Shown: positions 24,047 to 37,063 of the stretch, in pieces
How the letters are laid out: every line of letters begins with the position of its first letter
How positions within the stretch are numbered: the first letter of the stretch is position 1
From: Larus michahellis
Taxonomy: Eukaryota > Chordata > Aves > Charadriiformes > Laridae
Reading direction: 5' to 3'
Length of the DNA stretch: 64,000 bases
NCBI RefSeq assembly: GCF_964199755.1
Contig: NC_133906.1
Coordinates: 14,667,378 to 14,731,377 of the forward strand
The notes under the pieces: generated by a model
Seen by the model: only the letters and a program-made list of their open reading frames with translations
The model's database searches: none
Told to the model about the DNA's origin: nothing
Position numbers and translations under genes: made by a program

Positions 24047-27000
24047 CTGCAAAATAGAGAAAAATGAGAGAAAAGACAACTGTTCAAACCTGGAATGAGC
24101 TTTACGTTCAGTAAGTGCAGTGTCTGTATTGCTGCTTTAATTTATTGGGTAGCAAGGTTAACGTAATTTGGCAGCTAGCCTTGTAAGGACTGGGCATTTT
24201 AAAACAATTTGCAGATATGAAATCTTTCTGAATTATGAAAGTTATAATAAACCACGGTGACACACTCTGCTTTTTATCACTCGAAGTAATTAAAGCTCTG
24301 AGTCACTTCACTGCTGCTGGTCTGCTGATTAATCTAATTTTAGAGTCCAGTATTATGAAAAACGGGGACCTTGATACATACCCTCCTTTCTAAACCACTT
24401 CAAAATCTAGGTATGAAAAGGCCCAAGCCCTGTCAACAGTAATATCTCATGTCAATCTGCTTGGTATTCTGGCAGCAGATTTATTAGACTACATTAAAAC
24501 CAATTTCACAGCAGTAAGGTTGTCCTCTTCCTGGACCAGGGGACCTTGAGAAAGTCACATTTTCAAGCAAAATAAACTCAGTAACGGGAAGGCTCTGAAA
24601 GTATGAAAAACACATTTACTTATCTGTGAAACCCCTAATTGTAGATATAGTTTATATCAACATAAAAGAGTATCTGACAGCCCAGCGAATGGTGGTCTCT
24701 AATAATTCTCCTTCCAATACACATCCACAATTAACAGAGCAGTCCCTGGAAAAGTTCATTGCTGGGTTGACATGCACGACAGCAATGTTAGAAAATATTT
24801 ATAATGTTTTGTCACAAAAACCCTTTTTGATAGTTCCAGACTGAAATACCAGTTATTGATGGCTGAATTTCTTCTGCATAGACTTACCTGGCTTTAAAGT
24901 CTGAGTGTATCCTAATCCAATCAGACTGGAGTTGTTCACTTTAGCCTTAAAGGGAAAAAATACTGTATGTAAATAATTTTCTATCTTTATTCAAAGTCCT
25001 TCGTAGTTAAACATTAAATAACACATTTTAAGCAGGTAAAGGATTTCAGGTTTTAAATCACAAAAAAAAAAATACCTAGAGTTAATTTTGCCTCAAAATT
25101 AACATCTCAAAACAATGCCTGACAATACAATAAAACATTCTGTGTCACTTTTAAGGAAAACGCAATAGGTGTGCTTTCATGCTGCCAAAACCAAAACAAA
25201 TAGAAACATGTGCCAACTACGCACCACAGAACTGCATCAAAACCACACTTGACTGATGCAAAGGTTGCTTCACATTCCAGCTCCAGGAGCCTATTTTCAA
25301 ATGCTTATGAATGTACATGCATAGCACTCACGGAAAAAGAGGCATCTGGGTCAATCTGGTACTTGGCTGCTATTCCAAAGCGAGTGTTGCTATTACCGGC
25401 TGTCCAAGCCAGGTTCACGGCAGTTTCCAGTTTATCATTCACCTTCTGGTAAATGGAGCCTCCAAATTCCGTTCCATCATTCCTGGAAGGAATGCATTAC
25501 TCTAGTTTTAAACTGCGCCCCAAAACAATAATTTATTTTTTTTCCAGTAAGGTCTATATTTGCAGAACATTCACTTACACCTCATTTACTATTCCTGTAA
25601 CAACTAAGATAAAGACATTAGGCCAGATGGTTATAAAGTCATTTTTAAATGCCTAAATTCATTGATGGTTACTATATTTCAACAAACAACTTATGAAACT
25701 GAAATAAAGCCAGGACAAACTATCAAAAACAGACTAATGATGACAGCTTCCAATTTCCCTTCTCTCTAGATGGGAGTCTTGTGTAATAAAGAGAATTATT
25801 CCTCTTTGTGTATGTCTGAAATAATTATTTTCCCAGGCATACATCTCCCTAGTGCCCTGAAAGGGCTGTACCCCATCACCGAGCCCGAGCACCGCCTCGC
25901 CAGCAGGCTTTTACCAGGCACAGATGAACTGCATCAGAAGCAAAGATGCCAATTTAATGTCCAAGTCTATCAGCTTTTGCAAATGAATAGCATCTGCAAT
26001 AGTCCTTACGGTACATCTGTACTATAGATTTCTCTCTACTAGAAATTGAGATGAAACCAGGTTTAACTTTGCAGAGAGCACTGGCCAACAGCTGAATGAT
26101 GACAGCCTTCTACTGCTGCTACCGAGTAGCACAGCTTCCAATTACTACACAGGGAATAAAGCGTGGTAAACAAAATGCAAAACGTTAGAGCATGCAAGTC
26201 ATAAAAACAAGAGCAAAAGACTTCTAACAGCCTTGCACTCCTTGTAAACCAGTGAGCATCTGAATTTCCATTTCCGCTGTTTTTCTTAACAGAGGATACA
26301 AACATATTGTACAAAACAGGCTTTAAACCACAGGAAGATAAATAAAATACTTATTTCTAAACCATGAAATAATCTGGCTCCAATTATTAGAGTATACCAA
26401 ACCTTTAGTGATTAAAAGAAGGGGCAGATTTGGAATCTTTTCACTTTTACCCCTTTGGCCTGACATTCCTTTGTTCGTACCAATTGCACAAACAGTAGCA
26501 AAATGCCTATTTAAAAGATCAAGCAATAGCAGCAGCTTTTTTAATAGTTAGAGCAATTCTTCCAGAAAAACACTACAATACTTACTTCAGATAAGCCTGA
26601 AGCTCACATAAAGCTGCATGTGCTTGGCTCTCAAGAAAAGGAGGGGTTAAAAAGGAGTGAGGAGAGCTGGTTATACAGGCAGATTCTGTGCAAGGTTCCC
26701 ACACAGCTCTGTCTTGACCTGCAACATTAGGGGGGGGCGGTCTGAGCTATGCTTAAAAAAATGAGGAAAGTCATATTTAAAACTAGAATCCAGCCCTACC
26801 TCCCTTTAGTTATCACTTATTATAAAAAAAAAAAATAATTAAAAAGTCAAACCTCCTTTTAATTCCAATGGTAATAATAGCACTTTTCAGATGTAGATTT
26901 AAAAAGCATTATCCCCCCTATAAAAATTACTATATTAAGGCACCGTTAAGGAAAGTAACTTGCTAAAGTCCCCAGCTGCTCTGAGTAGCACCAGGAAGGA

Positions 27001-30000
27001 AAGACAGTGTTTCAAGCCCCACCTAGTGAAATTATCAGCTCTACCACAGCATCCCTGGGAGACACTGAAGTCTCTAGATACAACCACCAAGCCGCGGGAG
27101 TTCCACACACAACTGTTTCTGGGATTATATAAAAATTCTGACACATTTCAAAGATAAAACACATCAATACCTAACTCATCTATTAATATCAATAAAGAAG
27201 ATTTCTATTCCTACCATACATTTATGGTTTTGCCTGTTAATTGGTAGAGGAAGAATATTAAATAAACAACCCAGGCATCCTCCTGAAGATGATTTATCAT
27301 CCTGAGGATGATTTATCATCCACGTACAGGAAGAGCAACCTAAGAAACACCCTCAGGAATCCAAGAAACAGTAGATACCCTGCTGCTGTTATAAAGTTAT
27401 TTTCTGCCGTTGCTTTAATTAAAAGTAATAATAATTACAGCCTTTTATAGCAAAAGCCGATAATACAATGTTTTGAACTGCTACAGTGTAGAAAGTTGAA
27501 AGTCATTGTGCTTGAAGGAATAACTCCTAACTAGGGAGCGGAGGAGGACCCCACATTTTGTTTTGATTAAAGTTTTCTGCCCACATTTTTGGGGTTTTGG
27601 CAATCCCTCAAACACACTGTCTGGGCTGGGAAGGTTCAGTTGTTCCATCAGGCAGTTTAAGCTTCCTAAACCAGATCACTACAAAACAGCATGAAACAGA
27701 AGAGAAAGCCTTTGAAGAGGCAGCTCCAGTAAAGCAGAGCAGTTGTTCATCCCCCAAATGGGAACAGCCTGCCTTAGCCCTGCTACGTGCAAAATATCCA
27801 ATTACCCAAGGGACTGGGAAGGGGAGGGGGTGGGGGGGATGGATTAGGGATTGCCTAATCCTAAAAAACTGCCTTTCCCAAAGGCATAAATCACTTTTTT
27901 TAAGAGGAACAGCAGACAGAGAAATTGGGGTTTTCATGGAATTTGGTCCTGGTTTCCCTCTGCTCTTGCATTCAGAAAGGACAACTGCTTGTGTAAATAG
28001 ATTATTAGGAGTTACAATAATAAAACAAACTTTTATACCATATCCCTTCCAGTACTAAAACAAACCCGGTCCATATCTCTTCCATTCATTCCCTTTTGTC
28101 TGTTCTTGTTCATCCTCTGATTAACTCTTTATCTACAGATCAAAACACCATTTTATTCGATTTTGACATGTGCAAAAGGAAGGCATTGCTTTTATTTCAA
28201 CTTTGCACAAAGAATATTTTTGTAACCCACTTGTTGTATTATTCCACTGCTAGATTCTAATAATCCTTATCTGTTAGAAGGACAGACAGTGGATGCTTGA
28301 GCGCTCAGTGAGTTCCAGTTCCTTCTGTCATGCACTCCCTCACCCACGTAACTCAAAGAAAAGTTAATGCAGCTTGCCAGCTTAAATGAAGAAGTAATTT
28401 CAAATCCACCATTCCCTCTTTCACCGCTGCTGAAACTCCATCTCTTTAATTGTTCTAGTAAGCAGTAAAAGCCTTTCAAATTCCTTTTTAATGCCTGTCT
28501 GCCAATACTTACACGTTAGTATGAAGCTGGAATTCATCAGTCTTGTAGCCAACAGCAAAGTTGCTCTGGGTTACTCTGGACTTCGTTGTCTCAAAAGTCA
28601 TTTGGTAGCCTGCCAGCCACCCCTCATAGCCAACCACCAGAGCGCCACGTATTGAAGGGCCGGCAATATCGAAATCCATGTCGCAGCCAATGTTGATGTG
28701 GTCCCTTTTGTACCCTGTCTTAACTTTAGCGCTCTTTTTCCTAAAGAGAAAAGAAAGAATCTCATATCTTTGAAAAGATACGCTTGTAGGTAGCAATTCA
28801 ATCGAATCAGTTACTTTAATTCAGTGTAATAGTCGCCAAAGACAAAGTATACACACCTGGAGAGCCAAGTAATATATCACCTTCTTACCTTCCGCATTTG
28901 CAAAACCCTAATTCAGCTACAGTGAATTATTGGCAATCAAGCAATGAAACGTGGTGTAGTGCCCCACTGAGCACTTCTGGGCTGTGTTTTGGAAAGCAGC
29001 AGCACAATAAACCAGAGAGGAGGTGACAAAGCAAATCCTCACCTTCAATTAATCTGATGGTTTTGGAAGTTTGGGAGATGCAGGCAAGGAAACAGAACTG
29101 CATCAGTTTACAGGTTTGCCACAGAACGTCAACAGTAGTTGGCCTTTCCCAAACAAACAATTTTTAGACAATCCTAGTGAACTGGGTAATCTCATTTACT
29201 GTGACAGACATCAAGAAATCACTACTTTGCCTCCAGCGTCCTGAGGGAAAGTCTCTGCTGCTGAGGAAGTCGGCTGCTTCAGCAGCTCTGACACCCTGCT
29301 TTCTCCTTAAGATGCTTTATGAAGTTTAGCGGTTACAGCCACTGGAAAGCTGCCAGGTGAGAGCAGAAATAAACTTACACTGAGTCACTTGTTTCTTTTT
29401 ATACTATTGGCCAGAACAGTGTTTTCTCATGCGTCCTTAGGTCAGTTTACAGCAAGGGTGCAGACCCTCACAAGGTAAGAGAGTTACATCTAATATATTC
29501 AGCTACTCTTAGTTAAGATTTTTTTCTTCTGTCTTTACAAGTGTCTTCTGTCTTTGACCAAATCTTTTACTGAAATCTTTCTGGAAAAGTCAGGCTAATT
29601 TGAAATTTCAAATCAACCTTTCACTTCAGCTAACAGAAACAGTCTCCAAGAATTCTTTCAATGCTGTATCAGACCCACATAGAGATCTCACATAGAGATT
29701 GCTTTCTTTTTGTTATCATTATTTTGGACTCAGGAATTTCTTGTGTTTTGCAAAATCAGAATTAAAGAGCAGGAGTGCCAAAAGCACTCAGCATTAGCTC
29801 GTCTGCAGCTTCTCTAAAAGTCAGCGATACCTCTCCCACCAATGTCGACAGGGACAGAGGCAAGTTAACACCAAGCGCTCCTAAAAATGAGTTCTCCCGT
29901 TGAAAGATGCATCACAGCCAGTAAGTAGGAAGGAAGGGGGCGAAGGTGTCTCATATTCAGACATGATGCACCCCTGTCAACCTAAACCAGGTCACACCAG

Positions 30001-33000
30001 CATTGAACCTCACTCTGTTTCGTCTAATTATAACAGTCCTCCCGCACAGCAATCATTGTATCTCAGTGTTATGGTTTGAGGAACCCGCAACAATTTAGTG
30101 TCATTCAGACAATTATTCTCTCACCCAATGACCCCTCCCCACCTGGGAAGGGGAAAGCAGGAAAACCAAGGAAACCCAAAGGTTGAAATATACACAATTT
30201 ATAAACAGATTTAATGGAATAAAACTAGATAATTGACATTAATAACACTAAAGAACCAGTACTGATCCCGATAGCAATATAAAATATACGAGGATTATCC
30301 TCAGCCCATTCCATCAGCAGGAAGCTGTGCACTCCCAGAAGGGGACAGCAAATGTGGGACACTGCGAGCGCTGCGGCTTCGGGAGGATGGGAAGGGCTCA
30401 GGGCTCCGGCACCGGGGCAAGGAGTTCTCAGGATGGCAGCCATCAAGGGAGAGAAAGAACTCGTCAGCAAACTTTCTAATTTTTATTGAATATGACATTC
30501 ACGGTATGAAATAACCCTGTAGCAGCTTGGGTCAAGTGCCTGGGTCTCGCTTCTCCTCATCCCTGCACCTGGCGAGCTTGAAAACGCTGAGACCTTGAAA
30601 CCTGCATCCCAGAGCTGGCTATAAAGTAAATATTTTTACAAATTCAGACACTAGAGCACTGAAAGTCTCCTAAAAGTGCAGTTTTCCCAAGCATTAGAAG
30701 AGAAATCAGTCCTGTGTTGCTCAAACCAGGACACTCGGATACTATAGTGCCTGTGAAGTGCCTAAGAAATAGCTGTAGAGCTGTAACTTGTCATTCTCCT
30801 ACAAGGTTTTTCCTTTTTTATTTCTTTAAGAATCCTACCAGTTAAAAAATAATCATCAACAAGCACTAGAGATTAGGAGTGGACTGGAAGCAGTTGACAA
30901 TGCAGGACACTAAATCTAAAGGACAAGGTGAACTGTGACTATAAACCAGCAGCCAGCAGCGCAACGTGCTGCCGCAGGAACCTGATGTTGCAGGGTATTT
31001 TGACTCACTGGCAGCACTGCTTGCAAAAAGATAATCAGGGGGAAAAAAAAAAAATAAAGCACCATTTAGACCTACAGCTGCTGCTTAATCCCTCTGGCCC
31101 ACATAAAACGTGGCATCCAATCGCCATGGCAGAAATTCTCATCCACCACCAAGGCACGCTGTGGCCAGCAAGAATTCAGATGATAAATTCAGATCGGGAG
31201 AAGAGCCCAATTACTCTGTCAACCCGTTAGAGCCCTGGCCAACTGGCTCCCGGAGCTTGTTAAGCTTTGCATTACAGCTGACTTGTTTAGTGCTTGTATT
31301 CACACAGTAGCTCATCCTCTGTCATGGCCAGAAATAAGCAACAGGAGTGAAAATAAACCCTTTTCTTTCCATCCTAATTCTGATTATAATTTTCACGTTA
31401 CCGTATTTAAAAGTTTGCTTCTTATAGCTTAGAATTAAAAACGTATTGTTAATACTAAGATTTAGATCAGATGTATGTGATTTCATCATACACAGGCTGA
31501 TTATTAACTGTCTCAATATCTTAGGACAGAAAGAGTAAAGAAGCAAGACAGTATTCTGGAAAATTAAAAAAAAAAAAAAAGCCTTTTTTTTGTCACTCAA
31601 GCTTACTCACTTCTTACCCAGTGTTAGGAGAGAAGGAGGAGTCAAAGGTCAGCTTCAGGCCACGTGCAAGCTGAACAGAAAAGAAATTCACTGGTTGGAT
31701 TTATAATTAGAGATTGTCAGAAGTTAATTTGTAAATTGCGTCTTTGGAGTCAAAAATTACCTGATCTTCAAGAGTAATCTCGGTGCCTAGTGTGTTGTCG
31801 GTGTTCCACTTCTCTGTGAACATCAATCCATATTCCACCCATTTGTATTTTGTTTCCAAACTACCACTAACTTTGCTGGTTTCTGAGTTTGCTGAACCTG
31901 AGCTTGTAAATTCCTAAAAGGAAAAAAAAATAAATATGTATATACATTTTATATATATATATTTGCTCTCAGAAGATTTAAGAACATGTTTGCTTATCAT
32001 TAATACCAACAGACTCTCGCCCCGCAAAGAAATTCAGTGTGGGAGAGGAAAATCACCGCACACTAAGGGAATGGGTGTGGGAACAGAGTGCGGATCACCC
32101 TTCCCACAGGCATCACAGGGAATAAGGCGCTCGTCTGTCCAAGGTCTGTCTGTGAATCAGCATGCAAGTATGCAAATGCCTCATAGCGATGTTCTAAATA
32201 TTAGTCCCAATATACAGTTACATTGCAACTATACTTGTTTAGTGACTGATAAGAAAAACAGCATGCAGCACATTTAGAAACCTCCTTCAAGCCAGCGAAG
32301 CAAGAGGGAGGCACCAACGCTTCCTCCGCACGCAGGGGATGGCCTCAAACAGCAACGCAATCCTCAGAGTAAGCAATTTCCATGATTGCAAAGCAGCCCT
32401 TCACTCTTTCTGCTCCTCTAATCTGTGCACAGTCTCATACAGTATACAAAAATTATAAATGCAAAAGTAACTTGCAAGGTAGTAATATATCTGAAAAATG
32501 GTAAGGGCAGAGCAAGGGATTCTACTTTTAAAAAGAAATATACAGTAACCACAAGAACACTGCAATGTTTTGGATTTCAATGTCTTTCCAAACTCACCAG
32601 TCCATTTTCAGATTTTGTTTTCAAATCAAGTTTTATTAACCCAAAACCTAGAAGATGAGTAAAAAATATGAATTATATATATGTTAATTTGAAAAGCATT
32701 TATGATTATTTCTTAAACTTCCTTCTAAACCTCCTGTGAACTATTAAAATATAAACCGAGGGTACAGTTATCAAGCCACGTGTTTTTATGAAGCAGATTA
32801 CACAGCTCGTACTCACTTCAGATAGCACTTGACTGATTAATCCTACTGACCTCAGCAATATAATTGGGACCAAATTAGGTAATAATGTCTTTATTCATAC
32901 TGAGCAGCATTTTGTTCATAAGCAAACTACTGACATCAATGATCCTATTCATGATACAAGGAAACAGTCAAAATAAATCGTACCATTTTCTTCCAAAACA

Positions 33001-33281
33001 GACAACAGTCTGGGAAACAGGAAGAATTTTGTCACAAGAAGAGTAAGTTGCCCTCCCTTTCCAGACAGCAAGGGCAACGTGAAGCTACAATAGAGAATTC
33101 TCCGGATTCTAATGGAAATTATTGGAATATTTTTTAGAGAAAAGTAATAAAAGTCTAACATTTTCAGGAACCAGTCAGGCAGCAAAAGACCACATTTATC
33201 TTGGCTTTATTTACCATATCCCTTGGTGAAAACATCTCTGGCAGATTTGCCCAGATCAGCATAAGCAGGTGGAACAGCCAT
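23955..33281 (-). CDS. VDAC1: Voltage-dependent anion channel 1 (mitochondrial porin)
   Basis: This 19-strand beta-barrel of the outer mitochondrial membrane passes metabolites and ATP/ADP and binds hexokinase and apoptosis regulators. Coding pieces are 33281-33215, 32647-32598, 31913-31761, 31670-31618, 28740-28513, 25482-25332, 24945-24888 and 24046-23955, in all 852 nt and 283 residues, the exact family length. The N-terminal helix [18 protein letters not shown] leads to the hinge GYGFG (21-25). Glu73, which faces the lipid and matters for hexokinase binding, is kept, as are the GLK motif (94-96) and Cys127. Residue 232, Cys in human VDAC1, is Ser here. The end is [12 protein letters not shown]2 and VDAC3 differ at the N-terminus and in many strands, so paralogue assignment is firm. 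The KCT2 neighbour also fits VDAC1 synteny. Confidence 0.98.
24888..24945 (-). CDS. VDAC1: VDAC1 coding exon 7
   Basis: 58 nt, acceptor CCCTTTAAG, donor CCAG/GTAAGT. It encodes residues 235-253 ([19 protein letters not shown]) plus one base of Gly254. It is too short to appear as an open frame by itself. Confidence 0.97.
25332..25482 (-). CDS. VDAC1: VDAC1 coding exon 6
   Basis: 151 nt, acceptor CTTCCAG, donor TCC/GTGAGT. It encodes residues 184-234 from [14 protein letters not shown] to [11 protein letters not shown]. Ser232 replaces the human Cys232. Confidence 0.97.
27282..27319. repeat. 19-base tandem duplication in VDAC1 intron 5
   Basis: CCTGAAGATGATTTATCAT is followed directly by CCTGAGGATGATTTATCAT, one mismatch. 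Confidence 0.85.
28513..28740 (-). CDS. VDAC1: VDAC1 coding exon 5
   Basis: 228 nt, acceptor CTCTTTAG, donor CGT/GTAAGT. It encodes residues 108-184, including [31 protein letters not shown] and [11 protein letters not shown]. It is the longest coding exon and almost identical to mammalian VDAC1 as I recall it. Confidence 0.98.
30067..30620 (-). mobile_element. Truncated solo LTR of an avian endogenous retrovirus
   Basis: In minus orientation the stretch reads as a bird ERVL-type LTR. There is a GC-rich 5' part with CCCAGGCACTTGACCC, an AATAAA-bearing middle, a segment with GGAAGCTGTGCACTCCC on the complementary copy, and a 3' end near GGGTCATTGGGTGAG that finishes in ACCATAACA. The usual 5' LTR start is missing, so it is truncated. 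It is not flanked by any internal retroviral gene. It lies in VDAC1 intron 4 in the same direction as the gene. The family name is from memory; the left boundary is good and the right one approximate. Confidence 0.65.
31618..31670 (-). CDS. VDAC1: VDAC1 coding exon 4
   Basis: 53 nt, acceptor TTCTGTTCAG, donor TGG/GTAAGA. It encodes residues 91-107 ([17 protein letters not shown]) plus two bases of Gly108. It carries the GLK motif. Confidence 0.97.
31761..31913 (-). CDS. VDAC1: VDAC1 coding exon 3
   Basis: 153 nt, exactly 51 codons, acceptor TTTTAG, donor CAG/GTAATT. It encodes residues 40-90 ([15 protein letters not shown] to GTEITLEDQ) and includes Glu73 in the context MFTEKW. Confidence 0.97.
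32598..32647 (-). CDS. VDAC1: VDAC1 coding exon 2
   Basis: 50 nt, acceptor CATCTTCTAG, donor CTG/GTGAGT. It encodes residues 23-39 ([17 protein letters not shown]) together with one base from the previous exon. It completes the GYGFG hinge. Confidence 0.97.
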
Positions 33282-33284
33282 TTT
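33215..33284 (-). CDS. VDAC1: VDAC1 coding exon 1 (start codon)
   Basis: Three bases of 5'UTR (AAA) precede the ATG at 33281. The exon encodes residues 1-22 plus one base, acceptor TTTTTTCCAG, donor ATG/GTAAAT. The conserved N-terminus [20 protein letters not shown] leaves no doubt about the start. Confidence 0.98.
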
Positions 33285-33536
33285 CTGGAAAAAAGAAAAA
33301 AAAAACAAGAAGGGAAATTACAGTGTTCAGAAACTTATTTCATTCAGTTACGCAACAGGAAACTTAAGCCCACTTCAGCCAGTTTTATTTTCTATCCACC
33401 TATCAATTAAGTACAGCCTGAAGAAAGTAACTATAGCAAAGAGTGTGATTTATTTTGCTCATTAGCCAGCAGAAGCAATGACCGTGCATTTGCCACCCAG
33501 GACGAGAAACAGCTTGCAGAACAAACACATATTTTT

Positions 33537-33559
33537 AAAAAAAAAAAAAAAAAAAAAAA
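33537..33559. repeat. Homopolymer of 23 A
   Basis: A long uninterrupted A run in VDAC1 intron 1. Its flanks are not recognisable as a retrocopy. Confidence 0.85.
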
Positions 33560-33908
33560 GAAACGAAACTAACTGTGCCTTTCCAGAGAGTTAACTGCTG
33601 TTCTCTTATTGGTATAAGTCATGCATGAATGAATGACTTCTTTTTTTGAAACCATTTCTCGGAAACATTTCTTCTGTTTCTTGCAATGGATCCATGTATT
33701 GTGATGCAGAGAATTAGGGCCCCAAGTCACCCACTCAGGAACTCTAACCAGGAGAGGAACAGCATCAGGAGCATCTCTCCCCCCTAATTCACTGCAGCAA
33801 ATGGGTATCATTTATGTCAGCAAGATTGATAAACGGTCATTCTTCACTGGCAGATTTCTTTGACTTTTTCTGTTCATCAACTGGGGGGGAAAAAAAAAAA
33901 AAAAAATC

Positions 33909-34315
33909 AAAGAATCCTAGAATGGTTTGGGTTGGAAGGGACCTTAAAGACCATCTAGTGCCACCCCGTGCCCTGTGCAGGGACACCTCCCACCACACCA
34001 GGTTGCTCCAAGCCCCGTCCAACCTGGCCTTGAACCCCTCCAGGGATGGGGCAGCCACAGCTTCTCTGGGCAACCTGGGCCAGGGGCTCACCACCCTCAC
34101 AGCAAACAATTTCTTCCTGAGATCTCATCTAAATCTCCCCTCTTCCAGTTTGACCCCACTACCCCTCGTCCCATCACTACATGCCCTTATAAAAAGTCCC
34201 TCTCCAGCTTTCTTATAAGCCCCCTTCAGATACTGGAAAGCTGCTCTAAGGTCTCCCCGGAGTCTTCTCTTCTCCAGGCTGAACAACCCCAACTTTCTCA
34301 GCTTGCTGAGGCACA
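33909..34315 (-). mobile_element. CR1 LINE 3' fragment
   Basis: It starts with AGAATCCTAGAATGG and GGTTGGAAGGGACCTT, the reverse of the CR1 tail. Its minus-strand frame reads [20 protein letters not shown], the C-terminal end of the CR1 ORF2 reverse transcriptase. It is 5'-truncated at about 400 bases and preceded by an A run at 33890-33906. Confidence 0.9.
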
Positions 34316-37025
34316 GGAAGGCAGAAGGGATGCTGGAGGGTGAAGCCAGGCAGTCGGGAGGGTTGCTCCGACCTGGCTTGGGCAGGCAGAAGCCACCCGG
34401 AGCTCTCAGCACAGCCCGGAGCAGGCACCAGCCCCGCAGGGTGGGCGCCGCAGGGCAGCTCTGTCTCCCCAGCAGGCTTTGTCGTAGGGATGCCCACATT
34501 GCCACGTAGGGCCAACGTAAGCCCTGGCCGTTCTTAGCTCAATGGACTCCTGCAAGAAATTGAATGCCTCCCGTTTTCTCTGCCACTGAGAAAACTGCCT
34601 CATTGTGTACGGAGGAGAAAATGGGATCCCGAGGGGAACAACCCAACCACACCGACTTTCTTATCCAAGTACAGGAATTTCTTCTATGGAAGCAAAGTCA
34701 AACAATCTGAAATGCTGTACACTTTTATAGACAAGATTTCATAATTTTAAAACAGCAAAGGAGATAAATCATACTTATAAAGCTGGTCCTCTTGATAAGC
34801 GATGTTGCACTAAAATTCCATATTCCCAAACTTTTTGGTTGTGCAAAAGTAATAAGCAGTTTATTACACAAGCGTGCAAATGCTTAAAAAAACTGCCTGC
34901 CAATCCTTACTCCAGACTATTCAATATTAGCAAAAAACTGTTCTTTTAAACCCCAAATGGAATACAAGGGGTGCTCTAAAGAGTCTTCCTGGCTGTGGAC
35001 TTAGCTGCCGGTCTCGGGCCAAGCACACCACCACCAGCGCGGAAGGAGCTCCAGCAGCCACTCACCGCCTCGAGCACTCCATCCAACAAGCTGTAGCCTG
35101 TTCAAGCAGGATATTGCTATTGCATAAATGAAGAATCCCTGTCCTAGAGGGAACAAAACAGATCTGGTGGCGAAATAAAAGCAAAGAGTCTTCTCAGAAC
35201 ATACATAAAGTAGGATACAAGGGCGCATGCTGTGGTGTAGCTTCAGCTGCAGAGACTACCTGGATGCATGGCATCTCTTTCCAGTTATAATTCAGTAATA
35301 AGATGCAGCCCCAAATACATAAGCAGCTAAACAGTTAAATTAAAAAGAAGAAAAGGTATTCCATATTCTAAAGCAGTTTTAGCTGATTATATTAGACCTA
35401 AATGTCTCTCTCCGTGTTTTGTGTGAACATGAAAGCAGGGATTTAATATCTAGACACAAAACCAGCCTTTAAAAAATAAAGAACATACGCACACATAAAC
35501 CCAAACCAAGTATTAACAGATTTCTTTAAGTAACTCCTCTGCTCCTTATTAAAGTCACTAGAAGCAGAGCAAAACGCCCTGCCTGGAGATGACAGCTTAA
35601 AGCCAGCGCCTAAGGCAGTGCTCAGGAGAGGGATGGGCAATTCCCCAAGGGATGCCTGTGTCCAGGAAACGCTTCGTCCCTGCCGGAGCAGCCCGGCCTC
35701 ATGAGAACCCTCTGATGGGTATCTCCATTTAGCATCATCAAACATTAAAAATGTTAAAAACCCCTGCATTTGGAAATCAAATAAGCATTGTGTTGGAAGA
35801 CAATGCAGTGCTCTGCCAACTGCATTTTGGAATCCACCAGGTATATTTTATCAACAGTCCCTTTGAGTGACTTGGTAAAATCAAAATATTTTCTTGAAAA
35901 CTGCACACGGTATGCTTTTGGTTTGGGTTTTGTAGGTTACGTTTTTCCCTTATCCAAGCCCACGAAGCCAAGTTTTGCTCCCAGTGCCATTTGTGCCTCT
36001 CCATTGCGTGTCTCGGCAAGTGGCTGAGCTGTGACAGGCGGCTCCGTGGCTGCAGTCTGGGCTGGGGCTGCAGGACAGTGGGAGACGTCGAGATCTCCAC
36101 TTAGGCAATTACTATAATTAAGGGACAAAACTGAAAGCCAAATCCCTGCCGGTTGTAAGGCAAATCATGTAATGCACTCAGAGCAAGGTGTTTAAAACTG
36201 CTGAGTGTGGAAAGCACTACGAGCTGCGTACCTGGTGGTTAACCTTGCTGTTGTCAGCAAGAACAAAAATAATTATTTCTGTTTGCGTTGGCTAATCAGA
36301 AGCATCTTGTTTAACAGATGGAAAACAAAACTGATTACATCCTGAGCGAGTGCAGGTTGTAAGACAAGCATGCTTAACAGGGATTCAAACTCTTAAAGGA
36401 TCAAGGAATGGCAGTGGCCAAGTGCCCTTGCTTTTCACCAGCGGGATCCCAGCACATTAACCCAGACTAGGTTAGTGCTGAAATGAATTCATTGCTTTTA
36501 TCCTTGTCCAACTGTGCAAATAGCTCTGAGTGACTGCGTACCCCGACTCTCACACAGAGCAGGCCAAGTAGAATATATACGCTCTAAGTAGGAAAATATT
36601 TTAATTTTCTTGAGTAGGAAATACTGTAGTGCACACGAGTCATGGCTGAAGAAAACCTGAACTCCGTGAATTTACAGCTGCCACAGGGAGAAAATTGGAG
36701 GCTTCCTTCCTACCCAAGAGCCAGCCCTAGTGAAGATTTCATTAAAGACAAAGCACTTCCAAGCAGGCCAAATCTGAATATTTTCCAGTGTCACAGATGG
36801 CAAACTTTTCACCTTATAATGCAGTTCTGGGTAATTAAATCAAAATCAGCCCAATAGGCAGCAAAGCCCCAGGGTGCCCTTGGCGAACGTAAGGACTGGC
36901 TGCAACCAAAGGAAAACTCATCTCTGCTTCACAGCTCTCTTACGTGCCCGAGTTAAAGTTTCCCTACACAGACTTATCAACTTCATGATATTTACAGGAG
37001 GGGAAGGAGCAATCTAAAAATTTGA

Positions 37026-37063
37026 GATAAGAATAAAATCCATGATAAGAATAAAATTCCCAT
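37026..37063. repeat. Tandem repeat, two units of about 18-20 bases
   Basis: GATAAGAATAAAAT is repeated with a CCAT/CCCAT end. The duplication is direct and of recent appearance. Confidence 0.75.

Noticed and set aside
17906-30620. An endogenous retrovirus spanning the two LTR pieces
   Set aside because: The pieces lie in opposite orientation and in different genes, with intact host exons in between and no viral coding sequence.
33537-33559. Possible retrocopy tail
   Set aside because: The A run has no recognisable mRNA-like sequence next to it and no target-site duplication that I could see.
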